Position numbers and translations under genes: made by a program
The notes under the pieces: model-generated
Database searches by the model: none
Told to the model about the DNA's origin: nothing
What the model saw: the letters and a program-made list of their open reading frames with translations, nothing else
NCBI RefSeq assembly: GCF_029543085.1
Contig: NZ_CP119967.1
Location: 496,001-560,000 of the forward strand
Source of the DNA: Pseudomonas sp. A34-9
Lineage (GTDB): Bacteria > Pseudomonadota > Gammaproteobacteria > Pseudomonadales > Pseudomonadaceae
Reading direction: 5' to 3'
DNA length: 64,000 bases
Part shown: piece after piece, positions 36,413-44,728 of the stretch
How positions within the stretch are numbered: position 1 is the first letter of the stretch
Layout of the letters: each line of letters begins with the position of its first letter

Positions 36413-38215
36413 TTAGAACCACGCATCCTGCATCGCCAGGCACGTATCATCCCGCGCCTCCAGCAACGCCAGCTCATGGTGACAACCCGGTACTTCCCAC
36501 GTCAGGAAATACCGCGCCGCCTGCAACTTGCCCTTATAGAAGTCAGCATCCGCCGAGTTGCCTTTCGCTAACCCTTCCTCCGCACGAATCGCCTGCTCCA
36601 GCCAGCGCCAGCCAATCACCGTGTGCCCGAACACCTTCAGGTACAGCGCCGAGTTCGCCAGGCTGCTGTTGATCTTCCCTTGCGCCAGATCGGTCAGCAG
36701 GCCAATGGTCACCGTTTGCAGGCGCGCCACCAGTTTTTCCAGTGGCTCCCGCAGTGCGGTCAGCGAATCGTACGCCGTAGCGCGTTCAGCGGTGGCGGCG
36801 ATCAACCGGATCAACTGCTTCAGCCCGGCACCGCCGTTCTGCGCCAGTTTGCGCCCGAGCAAGTCCAGCGACTGAATGCCGTGGGTGCCCTCATGGATCG
36901 GGTTCAGGCGATTGTCGCGGTAATATTGCTCCACCGGATATTCACGGGTGTAGCCGTGGCCACCGAGAATCTGGATCGCCAGTTCGTTGGCCTTGAGACA
37001 GAACTCCGATGGCCAGGATTTGACGATCGGTGTCAGCAGGTCCAGCAATTCATGCGCCTGCTTGCGCTCGGCTTCGGATTCAAGCGTGGTGGTGTCGTCG
37101 AACAGGCGAGCGGCATACAAGCCGAGGTCAAATGCCCCTTCGACGTAGGATTTCTGCGTCAGCAGCATGCGTCTGACATCCGCGTGCTGAATGATCGCCA
37201 CTGGCGCGGTGGTCGGATCCTTGCTGTCCGGCAGCCGCCCTTGCGGACGTTCACGGGCGTACTCCAGCGAGTACAGATAACCGGCATAACCGAGCATCAC
37301 GGCGCCCATACCGACGCCGATCCGCGCTTCGTTCATCATCTGGAACATGTAACTCAAACCGCGATGCGGCTCGCCCACCAGATAGCCGACACACTCACCG
37401 TTATCGCCGAAGTTCAGCGCCGTGGAAGTGGTGCCGCGCCAGCCCATCTTGTGGAACAGCCCAGCCAGCAACACGTCATTGCGTTGGCCGAGGCTGCCGT
37501 CATCGTTGACCAGAAACTTCGGCACGATGAACAGCGAGATGCCTTTCACCCCGGGTGGCGCGTCCGGCAGCTTGGCCAGGACCATGTGCACAATGTTCTC
37601 CGAGAGCGGGTGGTCGCCGCCGGAAATGAAGATCTTGTTGCCCTTGAGGCGATAGGTGCCGTCGGGCGCAGGCTCGGCGCGTGTACGAATATCCGACAAC
37701 GATGATCCAGCGTGGGGCTCGGTCAGGGCCATGGTGCCGAAGAAGCGGCCATCGATCATCGGTTGCAGGAAGCGCTGCTTTTGTTCTTCCGTGCCGAAGC
37801 TTTCGATCAGGTTCGCCGCGCCCATGGTCAGGAACGGGTACGAAGTCGAAGCCGCGTTGGCCGACTGGAAATGGGCGAAGCATGCTTGGGAAAGCAATGT
37901 CGGCAGTTGCATGCCGCCCGCTTCGAAACTGCGCGCGGCATTGAGGAATCCGGCCTCAAGGAAGGCATCCACCGCCGGTTTCACCTCGGGAATCAGAATC
38001 GCCTGACCGTCCTCGTAGCGCGGCTCGTTCTCGTCGCCCTTGCGATTGTGCGGTGCGAAGTACTTTTCGGCGATGTTGCGCGCGGTGCCGAGGGCGGCGT
38101 CGAAGGTCTCGCGGTTGTGCTCGGCAAAACGCTCACGCCGGGTCAGGCCTTCGGCATCGAGGACTTCATACAGCTCGAAAGCCAGATTGCGGGAACTGAG
38201 CAGCGTCTCGGACAT
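36413..38215 (-). CDS. Acyl-CoA dehydrogenase
   Basis: A 600-residue FAD-dependent acyl-CoA dehydrogenase, longer than the classic 380-residue enzymes because of an extra N-terminal helical part and a C-terminal domain (from about 470), as in the DmdC/AidB-related group. Seen: GTMALTEPHAGSSLSDIRT (FAD and substrate binding), GNKIFISGGDH, and ILGGHGYTREYPVEQYYRD near the C-terminal half with FAD contacts. It oxidises an acyl-CoA to the enoyl-CoA; the substrate, possibly a medium-chain or methylthio acid, is not certain. It corresponds to PA5020 by order. Its stop lies 28 bp from the IS insertion, which did not damage it. Confidence 0.9.
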   Translation of the reverse strand: MSETLLSSRNLAFELYEVLDAEGLTRRERFAEHNRETFDAALGTARNIAEKYFAPHNRKGDENEPRYEDGQAILIPEVKPAVDAFLEAGFLNAARSFEAGGMQLPTLLSQACFAHFQSANAASTSYPFLTMGAANLIESFGTEEQKQRFLQPMIDGRFFGTMALTEPHAGSSLSDIRTRAEPAPDGTYRLKGNKIFISGGDHPLSENIVHMVLAKLPDAPPGVKGISLFIVPKFLVNDDGSLGQRNDVLLAGLFHKMGWRGTTSTALNFGDNGECVGYLVGEPHRGLSYMFQMMNEARIGVGMGAVMLGYAGYLYSLEYARERPQGRLPDSKDPTTAPVAIIQHADVRRMLLTQKSYVEGAFDLGLYAARLFDDTTTLESEAERKQAHELLDLLTPIVKSWPSEFCLKANELAIQILGGHGYTREYPVEQYYRDNRLNPIHEGTHGIQSLDLLGRKLAQNGGAGLKQLIRLIAATAERATAYDSLTALREPLEKLVARLQTVTIGLLTDLAQGKINSSLANSALYLKVFGHTVIGWRWLEQAIRAEEGLAKGNSADADFYKGKLQAARYFLTWEVPGCHHELALLEARDDTCLAMQDAWF

Positions 38216-38302
38216 GGCGGCCTACCTGAAATTGGGGTTGGGCCGAGTCTAGGCGTGCTGATAAAGGCTGAACAGGATGATTGATAAGCGTGATACAGAA
38301 GC

Positions 38303-38370
38303 AAAAGATCGCAGCCTTCGGCAGCTCCTACACCGATCCCTGTAGGAGCTGCCGAAGGCTGCGATCTTTT
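38303..38370. repeat. REPIN palindrome (GCAGCC-TCGGCAGC type)
   Basis: Inverted pair AAAAGATCGCAGCCTTCGGC ... GCCGAAGGCTGCGATCTTTT between the acyl-CoA dehydrogenase start and the putA stop. The 264-bp gap holds only repeats. Confidence 0.9.
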
Positions 38371-38434
38371 GATCTTTTGCAGGGAATTTCATTCCCGGCG
38401 ACCGTTGCGGTCGCCTGGAGTTACAGCTTTTATT

Positions 38435-38465
38435 GATCGTTCCCACGCGGAGCGTGGGAACGATC
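38435..38465. repeat. Short palindrome GATCGTTCCCACGCGG/..CGATC
   Basis: GATCGTTCCCACG CGG AGC GTGGGAACGATC: a single inverted repeat of the third REP type. It lies 15 bp after the putA stop and could serve as a transcription end or mRNA stabiliser. Confidence 0.8.
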
Positions 38466-38479
38466 AATCACGAGGGGAG

Positions 38480-41400
38480 TTAGCCGATGGTCATCAGGCT
38501 GGCATTACCACCCGCCGCTGCGGTGTTAACGCTCAACGCGCGCTCGATCACCAGGCGTTCCAGGGCAATGTTGGTCTCGCCCTGGGACAAGCCCTGAACC
38601 CCGACAATCGCGCCAGCACGCTTGGCAATTTGCTGGCAAACGCCGCGCAACTGGTCGGAATGACCGTGATGCAGAACCGCATCGAAAACCACGTCATCCT
38701 TGTTCCAGTCGGCAACCAGCTTGATCCGCGCCTGAACTTCCTTCGGCAGGCGTGCGAACAAGGCCTTGCTGAAGTCGGACTCCGGCCATACCGCCGAACC
38801 ACCTACCGCCAGCACTGCTGCCAGTTGCGTCAACAGATCACCTTCAACCTCCGCCAGGCACAGTACGTGCTCGCGCGGCAGAATCGCGTAGCTGTTCTTC
38901 TCACCGGTCGGGCCAGCCAGTACGCGGGTGATACCGCTCTGCGATTGCGCCGCGTACTGCACGCACAGGGTGCTCAGGTCGGCGTATTTGTTGCTTTCAG
39001 CCCAGGCTTTCAGGGCGTTCAGCGGTTTGCTCATGGCGTCGCGCAAACGAACGTCCGGGGCGACAACGGCGTCACCGCGAGCGAAGGATTGTTCGATGGC
39101 GTCGGTAGGACGCGTCGCCAGCAAGCGGTACAGATAGAGCGGACCACCAGCCTTCGGACCCGTACCCGACAGGCCTTCGCCGCCGAACGGCTGCACGCCG
39201 ACCACAGCACCAACGATGTTGCGGTTGACGTAGACGTTACCGGCGTTGACGTTGTCGATCACCTTGGCGATGGTCTCGTCGATGCGCGTGTGCACGCCCA
39301 GCGTCAGGCCATAACCGGAAGCGTTGATCTGGCCGATCAGTTGATCGATCTCTTTGCGCTTGTAGCGCACCACGTGCAGCACCGGGCCGAAGATCTCGCG
39401 TTGCAGTTCGTCGAAGCTTTCCAGTTCGATCAGGGTCGGCATGACGAAAGTGCCGCGTTTGACTTCTTCGGTGTCGGCAATCGCTACCTGGTACACATTA
39501 CGACCTTTGTCGCGCATGCCCTGGATGTGCTTGTCGATGCCAGCCTTGGCTTCGGCGTCGATTACCGGGCCGATGTCCACGGACAGGCGCTCCGGGTTGC
39601 CGAGACGGCTTTCCGCCATAGCACCTTTGAGCATTTCGATGACACGGTCTGCAGAATCTTCCTGCAAGCACAGGACCCGCAGCGCCGAGCAACGCTGACC
39701 AGCGCTGTCGAAGGCCGAGGACACCACGTCGATCACCACTTGTTCGGTCAGTGCCGAGGAGTCGACGATCATTGCGTTCTGGCCACCGGTTTCGGCGATC
39801 AGCGGAATAGGACGGCCCTGGCTGTCGAGACGGCCAGCGATGTTGCGTTGCAACAGGCGCGCGACTTCGGTGGAACCGGTGAACATCACGCCTTTGACGC
39901 GCTCATCACCGACCAGACCGGCGCCGACGGTTTCACCGCGACCCGGCAGCAGTTGCAGCACGCCTTCCGGGATGCCGGCTTCGAGCAGCAAGCGCACGGC
40001 TTGAGCCGCCACCAGCGGCGTTTGCTCCGCTGGTTTGGCCAATACCGGGTTACCGGCAGCCAATGCGGCAGCGACTTGACCGCTGAAGATTGCCAGCGGG
40101 AAGTTCCACGGGCTGATGCACACCACTGGGCCCAGTGGGCGATGGGCGTCATTGCTGAAATCGTTGCGTGCCTGCACCGCGTAATAACGCAGGAAGTCGA
40201 CGGCTTCGCGGACTTCGGCGATGGCGTTGGCGTAGGTCTTGCCGGCCTCGCGAGCCAACAGGCCCATCAGCGGCTGGATCTCGCCTTCCATCAAGTCAGC
40301 GGCACGTTCCAGAATCGCCGCTCGTTCGGCCGGCGGAGTGGCCTGCCAGATCGGTGCAGCGTTCAGCGCGCATTGAATGGCGTTGTCGACGTCTTCAACC
40401 GTAGCTTCTTGAACGTGGCCGACCACATCACGGTGATCTGCCGGGTTCAGCACTGGCGCCGGAGTTTCGGTGCTGGACGCGCAACCGAGCATCGGCGCGG
40501 CTTTCCAGTCGGTGTGGGCGGTGGCGAGCAACGCGCAGGACAGCGAGGCCAGACGATGTTCGTTGGCCATGTCGATGCCGGCGGAGTTGGCGCGCTCGGC
40601 GCCGTACAGGTCGCGCGGCAGCGGAATGCGCGGGTGCGGCAGGCCGAAACCACCTTCCACGGTCGCCATCTGCTCGATCTGCGCCACCGGATCGGCCACC
40701 AGTTCCTGAATTGAAATCGACTGGTCGGCGATGCGGTTGACGAACGAAGTGTTCGCGCCGTTTTCCAGCAGGCGACGTACGAGGTACGCCAGCAGGGTTT
40801 CGTGAGTGCCAACCGGTGCGTACACGCGGCACGGACGGTTCAGCTTGCCTTCGGAAACTTTGCCTACAACTTGTTCGTAGAGCGGTTCGCCCATGCCGTG
40901 CAGGCACTGGAACTCGTACTGGCCCGGGTAATAGTTCTGACCGGCGATGTGGTAAATGGCCGACAGCGTGTGGGCGTTGTGCGTGGCGAACTGCGGGTAG
41001 ATGGCTTCCGGCACCGACAGCAGTTTGCGTGCGCAAGCGATGTAGGAAACGTCGGTGTACACCTTGCGGGTGTACACCGGATAGCCTTCCAGGCCTTCGA
41101 CCTGGGCGCGTTTGATTTCGCTGTCCCAATACGCGCCTTTCACCAGACGGATCATCAGGCGATGACGGCTGCGACGGGCCAGATCGATCACGTAGTCGAT
41201 CACGTACGGGCAACGCTTCTGGTAAGCCTGGATAACGAAACCGATGCCGTTCCAGCCGGTCAGTTGCGGCTCGAAGCACAGGCGCTCCAACAGATCCAGC
41301 GACAGTTCAAGACGGTCGGCTTCTTCGGCATCGATGTTCAGGCCGATGTCGTATTGCTTGGCCAGCAAGGTCAGCGACAGCAGGCGCGGGTACAGCTCGT

Positions 41401-42433
41401 CCATCACGCGCTCGTACTGCGCACGGCTGTAACGCGGGTGCAGTGCGGACAGTTTGATGGAGATGCCCGGGCCTTCGTAAATCCCACGGCCGTGGGAGGC
41501 TTTGCCGATCGAGTGGATGGCTTGTTCGTACGACGCCAGGTACTTCTGTGCGTCGTGCTCGGTCAGTGCCGCTTCACCGAGCATGTCGTAGGAATAGCGG
41601 AAGCCCTTGGCTTCGAACTTGCTCGCGTTGGCCAGCGCTTCGGCGATGGTTTCGCCGGTGACGAACTGTTCGCCCATCAGGCGCATGGCCATGTCGACGC
41701 CCTTGCGGATCATCGGCTCGCCGCTCTTGCCAATGATGCGGCTCAGCGAAGAAGTCAGGCCAGCTTCGTTGTGCGTCGAGACCAATTTGCCGGTCAGCAA
41801 CAGGCCCCAGGTCGCGGCGTTGACGAACAGCGACGGGCTGTTGCCCAAGTGTGGGTGCCAGTTGCCGGTGCTGATCTTGTCGCGGATCAGTGCATCGCGA
41901 GTGCCCTTGTCCGGGATACGCAGCAGCGCTTCGGCCAGGCACATCAGCGCCACGCCTTCCTGGGACGACAGGGAAAATTCCTGCAGCAGGCCCTGAACAA
42001 TGCCTGCACGACCGCCGGCACTTTTCTGGTTACGCAGTTTTTCCGCGATCGAGGCAGCAAGCTTGTTGGTGGCTTCAGCCATGGCGACCGGCAGGCGAGC
42101 CTGCTCGATCAGCATCGGCACCACTTCCGGCTCAGGGCGACGATAAGCGGCGGTGATCGAGGCGCGCAGTACAGATTGCGGGAGGATGCTTTCGGCGAAT
42201 TCGAGGAAGCATTGGTGGGCGTGATCGGTATGCACCTCGCCCGCCTCATCGGCGTCCTTGGCGGTCAAACCGTTCAGCTCGGTCAGGGTTGCACCACCCT
42301 CGAGTTTTTCCAGGTAATTGAAAATTGCCTGCTTGATCAGCCAGTGTGGTGTGCGATCAATCGAGGTCGCGGCCGCCTTCAGGCGCTCGCGGGTCGGGTC
42401 ATCGAGTTTGACCCCAAGGGTGGTGGTAGCCAT
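38480..42433 (-). CDS. putA: Bifunctional proline dehydrogenase / P5C dehydrogenase and repressor PutA
   Basis: A 1317-residue trifunctional PutA. Residues 1-47 form a ribbon-helix-helix DNA-binding domain (TTTLGVKLDDPTRERLK), so it can repress the put genes. The FAD proline dehydrogenase barrel spans about 180-560 (GRGIYEGPGISIKLSALHPR, RLVKGAYWDSEIKRAQ). The aldehyde dehydrogenase part (about 590-1110) has FTGSTEVARLL, ETGGQNAMIVD and the nucleophile in AGQRCSALRVL; a C-terminal domain follows. It oxidises proline to glutamate at the membrane. The ATG at 42433 has GAGG eight bases upstream; the frame above it is not needed. Confidence 0.96.
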   Translation of the reverse strand: MATTTLGVKLDDPTRERLKAAATSIDRTPHWLIKQAIFNYLEKLEGGATLTELNGLTAKDADEAGEVHTDHAHQCFLEFAESILPQSVLRASITAAYRRPEPEVVPMLIEQARLPVAMAEATNKLAASIAEKLRNQKSAGGRAGIVQGLLQEFSLSSQEGVALMCLAEALLRIPDKGTRDALIRDKISTGNWHPHLGNSPSLFVNAATWGLLLTGKLVSTHNEAGLTSSLSRIIGKSGEPMIRKGVDMAMRLMGEQFVTGETIAEALANASKFEAKGFRYSYDMLGEAALTEHDAQKYLASYEQAIHSIGKASHGRGIYEGPGISIKLSALHPRYSRAQYERVMDELYPRLLSLTLLAKQYDIGLNIDAEEADRLELSLDLLERLCFEPQLTGWNGIGFVIQAYQKRCPYVIDYVIDLARRSRHRLMIRLVKGAYWDSEIKRAQVEGLEGYPVYTRKVYTDVSYIACARKLLSVPEAIYPQFATHNAHTLSAIYHIAGQNYYPGQYEFQCLHGMGEPLYEQVVGKVSEGKLNRPCRVYAPVGTHETLLAYLVRRLLENGANTSFVNRIADQSISIQELVADPVAQIEQMATVEGGFGLPHPRIPLPRDLYGAERANSAGIDMANEHRLASLSCALLATAHTDWKAAPMLGCASSTETPAPVLNPADHRDVVGHVQEATVEDVDNAIQCALNAAPIWQATPPAERAAILERAADLMEGEIQPLMGLLAREAGKTYANAIAEVREAVDFLRYYAVQARNDFSNDAHRPLGPVVCISPWNFPLAIFSGQVAAALAAGNPVLAKPAEQTPLVAAQAVRLLLEAGIPEGVLQLLPGRGETVGAGLVGDERVKGVMFTGSTEVARLLQRNIAGRLDSQGRPIPLIAETGGQNAMIVDSSALTEQVVIDVVSSAFDSAGQRCSALRVLCLQEDSADRVIEMLKGAMAESRLGNPERLSVDIGPVIDAEAKAGIDKHIQGMRDKGRNVYQVAIADTEEVKRGTFVMPTLIELESFDELQREIFGPVLHVVRYKRKEIDQLIGQINASGYGLTLGVHTRIDETIAKVIDNVNAGNVYVNRNIVGAVVGVQPFGGEGLSGTGPKAGGPLYLYRLLATRPTDAIEQSFARGDAVVAPDVRLRDAMSKPLNALKAWAESNKYADLSTLCVQYAAQSQSGITRVLAGPTGEKNSYAILPREHVLCLAEVEGDLLTQLAAVLAVGGSAVWPESDFSKALFARLPKEVQARIKLVADWNKDDVVFDAVLHHGHSDQLRGVCQQIAKRAGAIVGVQGLSQGETNIALERLVIERALSVNTAAAGGNASLMTIG

Positions 42434-42503
42434 ATTTTTATCCTCATGGTTGCCACAGTTGCGTGGCATCAGCTGGCCGCAAGATTAGCCGTGCGCCGGA
42501 AGA

Positions 42504-42745
42504 GGTGCAACCGGGTGCAACCCTTTTTTTGTCGGAAAAATAAACGCTTCGTCAGGAATTATTTTCTGGTACGCAAGTGCCGCACTTGCTTGGTGCTTTT
42601 GCTTCTAGCAACGCGCTCTGACTGCGCTAAAAGGGAGCAAAAACCGCCTGTTTCTCGGAATATCCGACTGGGTGCAACTAATTCTCGCGAAACTGGTTGC
42701 ACCTTTTTTGCTTTGTTGCATAGCATTCGCGCCCAAGGTGCAACC
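42504..42745. promoter_or_regulatory. Five copies of GGTGCAACC-type motif in the putA-putP control region
   Basis: GGTGCAACC occurs at 42504-42512, 42514-42522 and 42737-42745, GGTGCAACT at 42671-42679 and the reverse complement GGTTGCACC at 42695-42703. The first two are exactly 10 bp apart and the third and fourth form an inverted pair. The 457-bp gap 42434-42890 holds no gene, so this is probably the shared operator region of the divergent genes. Confidence 0.55.
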
Positions 42746-42890
42746 GGAGTAATCCGGTGTATCGGCTGGTGGCTTTCCTGGGGAAACATCAGTCCTAAAT
42801 GCGCGGGATCCCGAATCGTCTGCCAAACGTCACCGTTTGCGCGTGGTTCATCACCGCTGCTACATAAAAACAAAGCCAGGGCGTAACTTA

Positions 42891-44375
42891 ATGAGCGTAA
42901 GCAATCCAACACTGATCACGTTCGTGATCTACATCGCAGCAATGGTGCTGATCGGCTTCATGGCCTATCGCTCCACCAATAACCTTTCTGACTATATTCT
43001 TGGCGGCCGCAGCCTGGGCAGTGTCGTCACCGCGCTGTCTGCCGGTGCTTCCGACATGAGCGGCTGGTTGTTGATGGGCCTGCCGGGCGCCATCTACATG
43101 TCCGGTCTGTCCGAAAGCTGGATCGCCATCGGCCTGATCGTCGGCGCCTACCTGAACTGGCTGTTCGTCGCCGGCCGTCTGCGCGTGCAGACCGAGCACA
43201 ACGGTGATGCCCTGACCCTGCCGGACTACTTCTCCAGCCGCTTTGAAGATAAAAGCGGCCTGCTGCGCATCATTTCGGCGATCGTGATCCTGGTGTTCTT
43301 CACCATTTATTGCGCCTCCGGCATCGTGGCTGGTGCCCGTCTGTTCGAAAGCACCTTCGGCATGTCCTACGAGACGGCGCTGTGGGCCGGCGCTGCGGCG
43401 ACGATTGCCTACACGTTTGTTGGCGGTTTCCTCGCGGTGAGCTGGACTGACACCGTCCAGGCCACGCTGATGATCTTTGCATTGATCCTCACGCCGATCA
43501 TCGTGCTGCTGGCCACCGGCGGCGTCGATACCACGTTCCTGGCCATCGAAGCGCAAGATCCAAGTAACTTCGACATGCTCAAAGGCACCACTTTCATCGG
43601 CATTATCTCGCTGATGGGCTGGGGTCTCGGTTACTTCGGTCAGCCGCACATCCTCGCGCGTTTCATGGCGGCGGATTCGGTGAAGTCGATCGCCAAGGCG
43701 CGTCGCATTTCCATGACCTGGATGATCCTGTGCCTGGGCGGCACCGTGGCCGTAGGCTTCTTCGGTATCGCCTACTTCTCGGCGCACCCGGAAGTTGCCG
43801 GTCCCGTGACCGAGAACCACGAGCGTGTGTTCATCGAGCTGGCCAAGATCCTCTTCAATCCATGGATTGCTGGCGTGCTGCTGTCGGCCATTCTGGCCGC
43901 TGTGATGAGTACTTTGAGCTGCCAGTTGCTGGTCTGCTCGAGCGCCCTGACCGAAGACTTCTACAAAACCTTCCTGCGTAAATCCGCTTCGCAGACCGAG
44001 CTGGTCTGGGTCGGCCGCGCCATGGTGCTGCTGGTTGCCCTGATCGCTATCGCGCTGGCTGCCAACCCGGAAAACCGCGTACTGGGCCTGGTGTCTTACG
44101 CCTGGGCCGGTTTCGGTGCTGCGTTCGGTCCGGTTGTGCTGATCTCGGTGGTCTGGAAAGGCATGACCCGCGACGGCGCACTGGCCGGTATTCTGGTCGG
44201 CGCGATCACTGTTGTGGCCTGGAAGCACTGGGAAGTGATGGGTCTGTATGAAATCATCCCGGGCTTCATCTTCGCCAGCATTGCCATCTACATCGTCAGC
44301 AAGATGGGCGAGCCGACCAGAGGCATGGTGCAGCGCTTCGAAGCGGCGGAAAAAGATTTCCACCTGAACAAGTGA
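42891..44375 (+). CDS. putP: Sodium/proline symporter PutP
   Basis: A 494-residue solute:sodium symporter with about thirteen membrane helices. It begins MSVSNPTLITFVIYIAAMVL and carries GGRSLGSVVTALSAGASDMS (helix 2 and the proline and Na+ site) and GWGLGYFGQPHILARFMA, typical for PutP. It brings proline into the cell using the sodium gradient and works with PutA, which is divergent. The ATG at 42891 is preferred as it begins the conserved N-terminus; the upstream frame adds 18 residues without family similarity. Confidence 0.95.
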   Translation: MSVSNPTLITFVIYIAAMVLIGFMAYRSTNNLSDYILGGRSLGSVVTALSAGASDMSGWLLMGLPGAIYMSGLSESWIAIGLIVGAYLNWLFVAGRLRVQTEHNGDALTLPDYFSSRFEDKSGLLRIISAIVILVFFTIYCASGIVAGARLFESTFGMSYETALWAGAAATIAYTFVGGFLAVSWTDTVQATLMIFALILTPIIVLLATGGVDTTFLAIEAQDPSNFDMLKGTTFIGIISLMGWGLGYFGQPHILARFMAADSVKSIAKARRISMTWMILCLGGTVAVGFFGIAYFSAHPEVAGPVTENHERVFIELAKILFNPWIAGVLLSAILAAVMSTLSCQLLVCSSALTEDFYKTFLRKSASQTELVWVGRAMVLLVALIAIALAANPENRVLGLVSYAWAGFGAAFGPVVLISVVWKGMTRDGALAGILVGAITVVAWKHWEVMGLYEIIPGFIFASIAIYIVSKMGEPTRGMVQRFEAAEKDFHLNK

Positions 44376-44405
44376 TTGTTCTGAGCTGAGGCTCACCCGA
44401 AAACG

Positions 44406-44439
44406 GCCCGTTTCCTACAGGAGACGGGCCTTTTTTTTG
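44406..44439 (+). terminator. Rho-independent terminator of putP
   Basis: Hairpin GGCCCGTTTCC-TACA-GGAGACGGGCC with one non-Watson-Crick step, followed by eight T, 30 bp after the putP stop. Confidence 0.9.
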
Positions 44440-44473
44440 TGCCCATGATTTCTCGAATCCTGTGGAGATCCAA

Positions 44474-44563
44474 TGTGGGAGCGAGCCTGCTCGCGAATGC
44501 GGTGTGTCAGGCAATGTTGATGTCGACTGACACTCCGTCTTCGCGAGCAGGCTCGCTCCCACA
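44474..44563. repeat. REPIN palindrome (GTGGGAGCGAGCC type)
   Basis: Inverted pair GTGGGAGCGAGCCTGCTCGC ... GCGAGCAGGCTCGCTCCCAC between putP and vgrG. The rest of the gap 44376-44728 holds the terminator above and no gene. Confidence 0.9.
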
Positions 44564-44728
44564 GGGTTCGGTGCTGGGTTTGGGGGATTTGTCTGTAGTT
44601 GAAGGCGCTGCTTTTTGCAGGGTTTTTCGTCAATGAAAGTAGGGCAAATCTGATTTTCTCGTCACCCATTCATCACCCCTTGCCCCTCATGCAGAATCGC
44701 CCGCCCTCACACTGCAGAGAGACATTGG

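Noticed and set aside
38369..42886. Long open frames of 781 and 694 codons opposite putA
   Set aside because: They are shadows of putA; the translations are rich in Gln, Arg and His without motifs.
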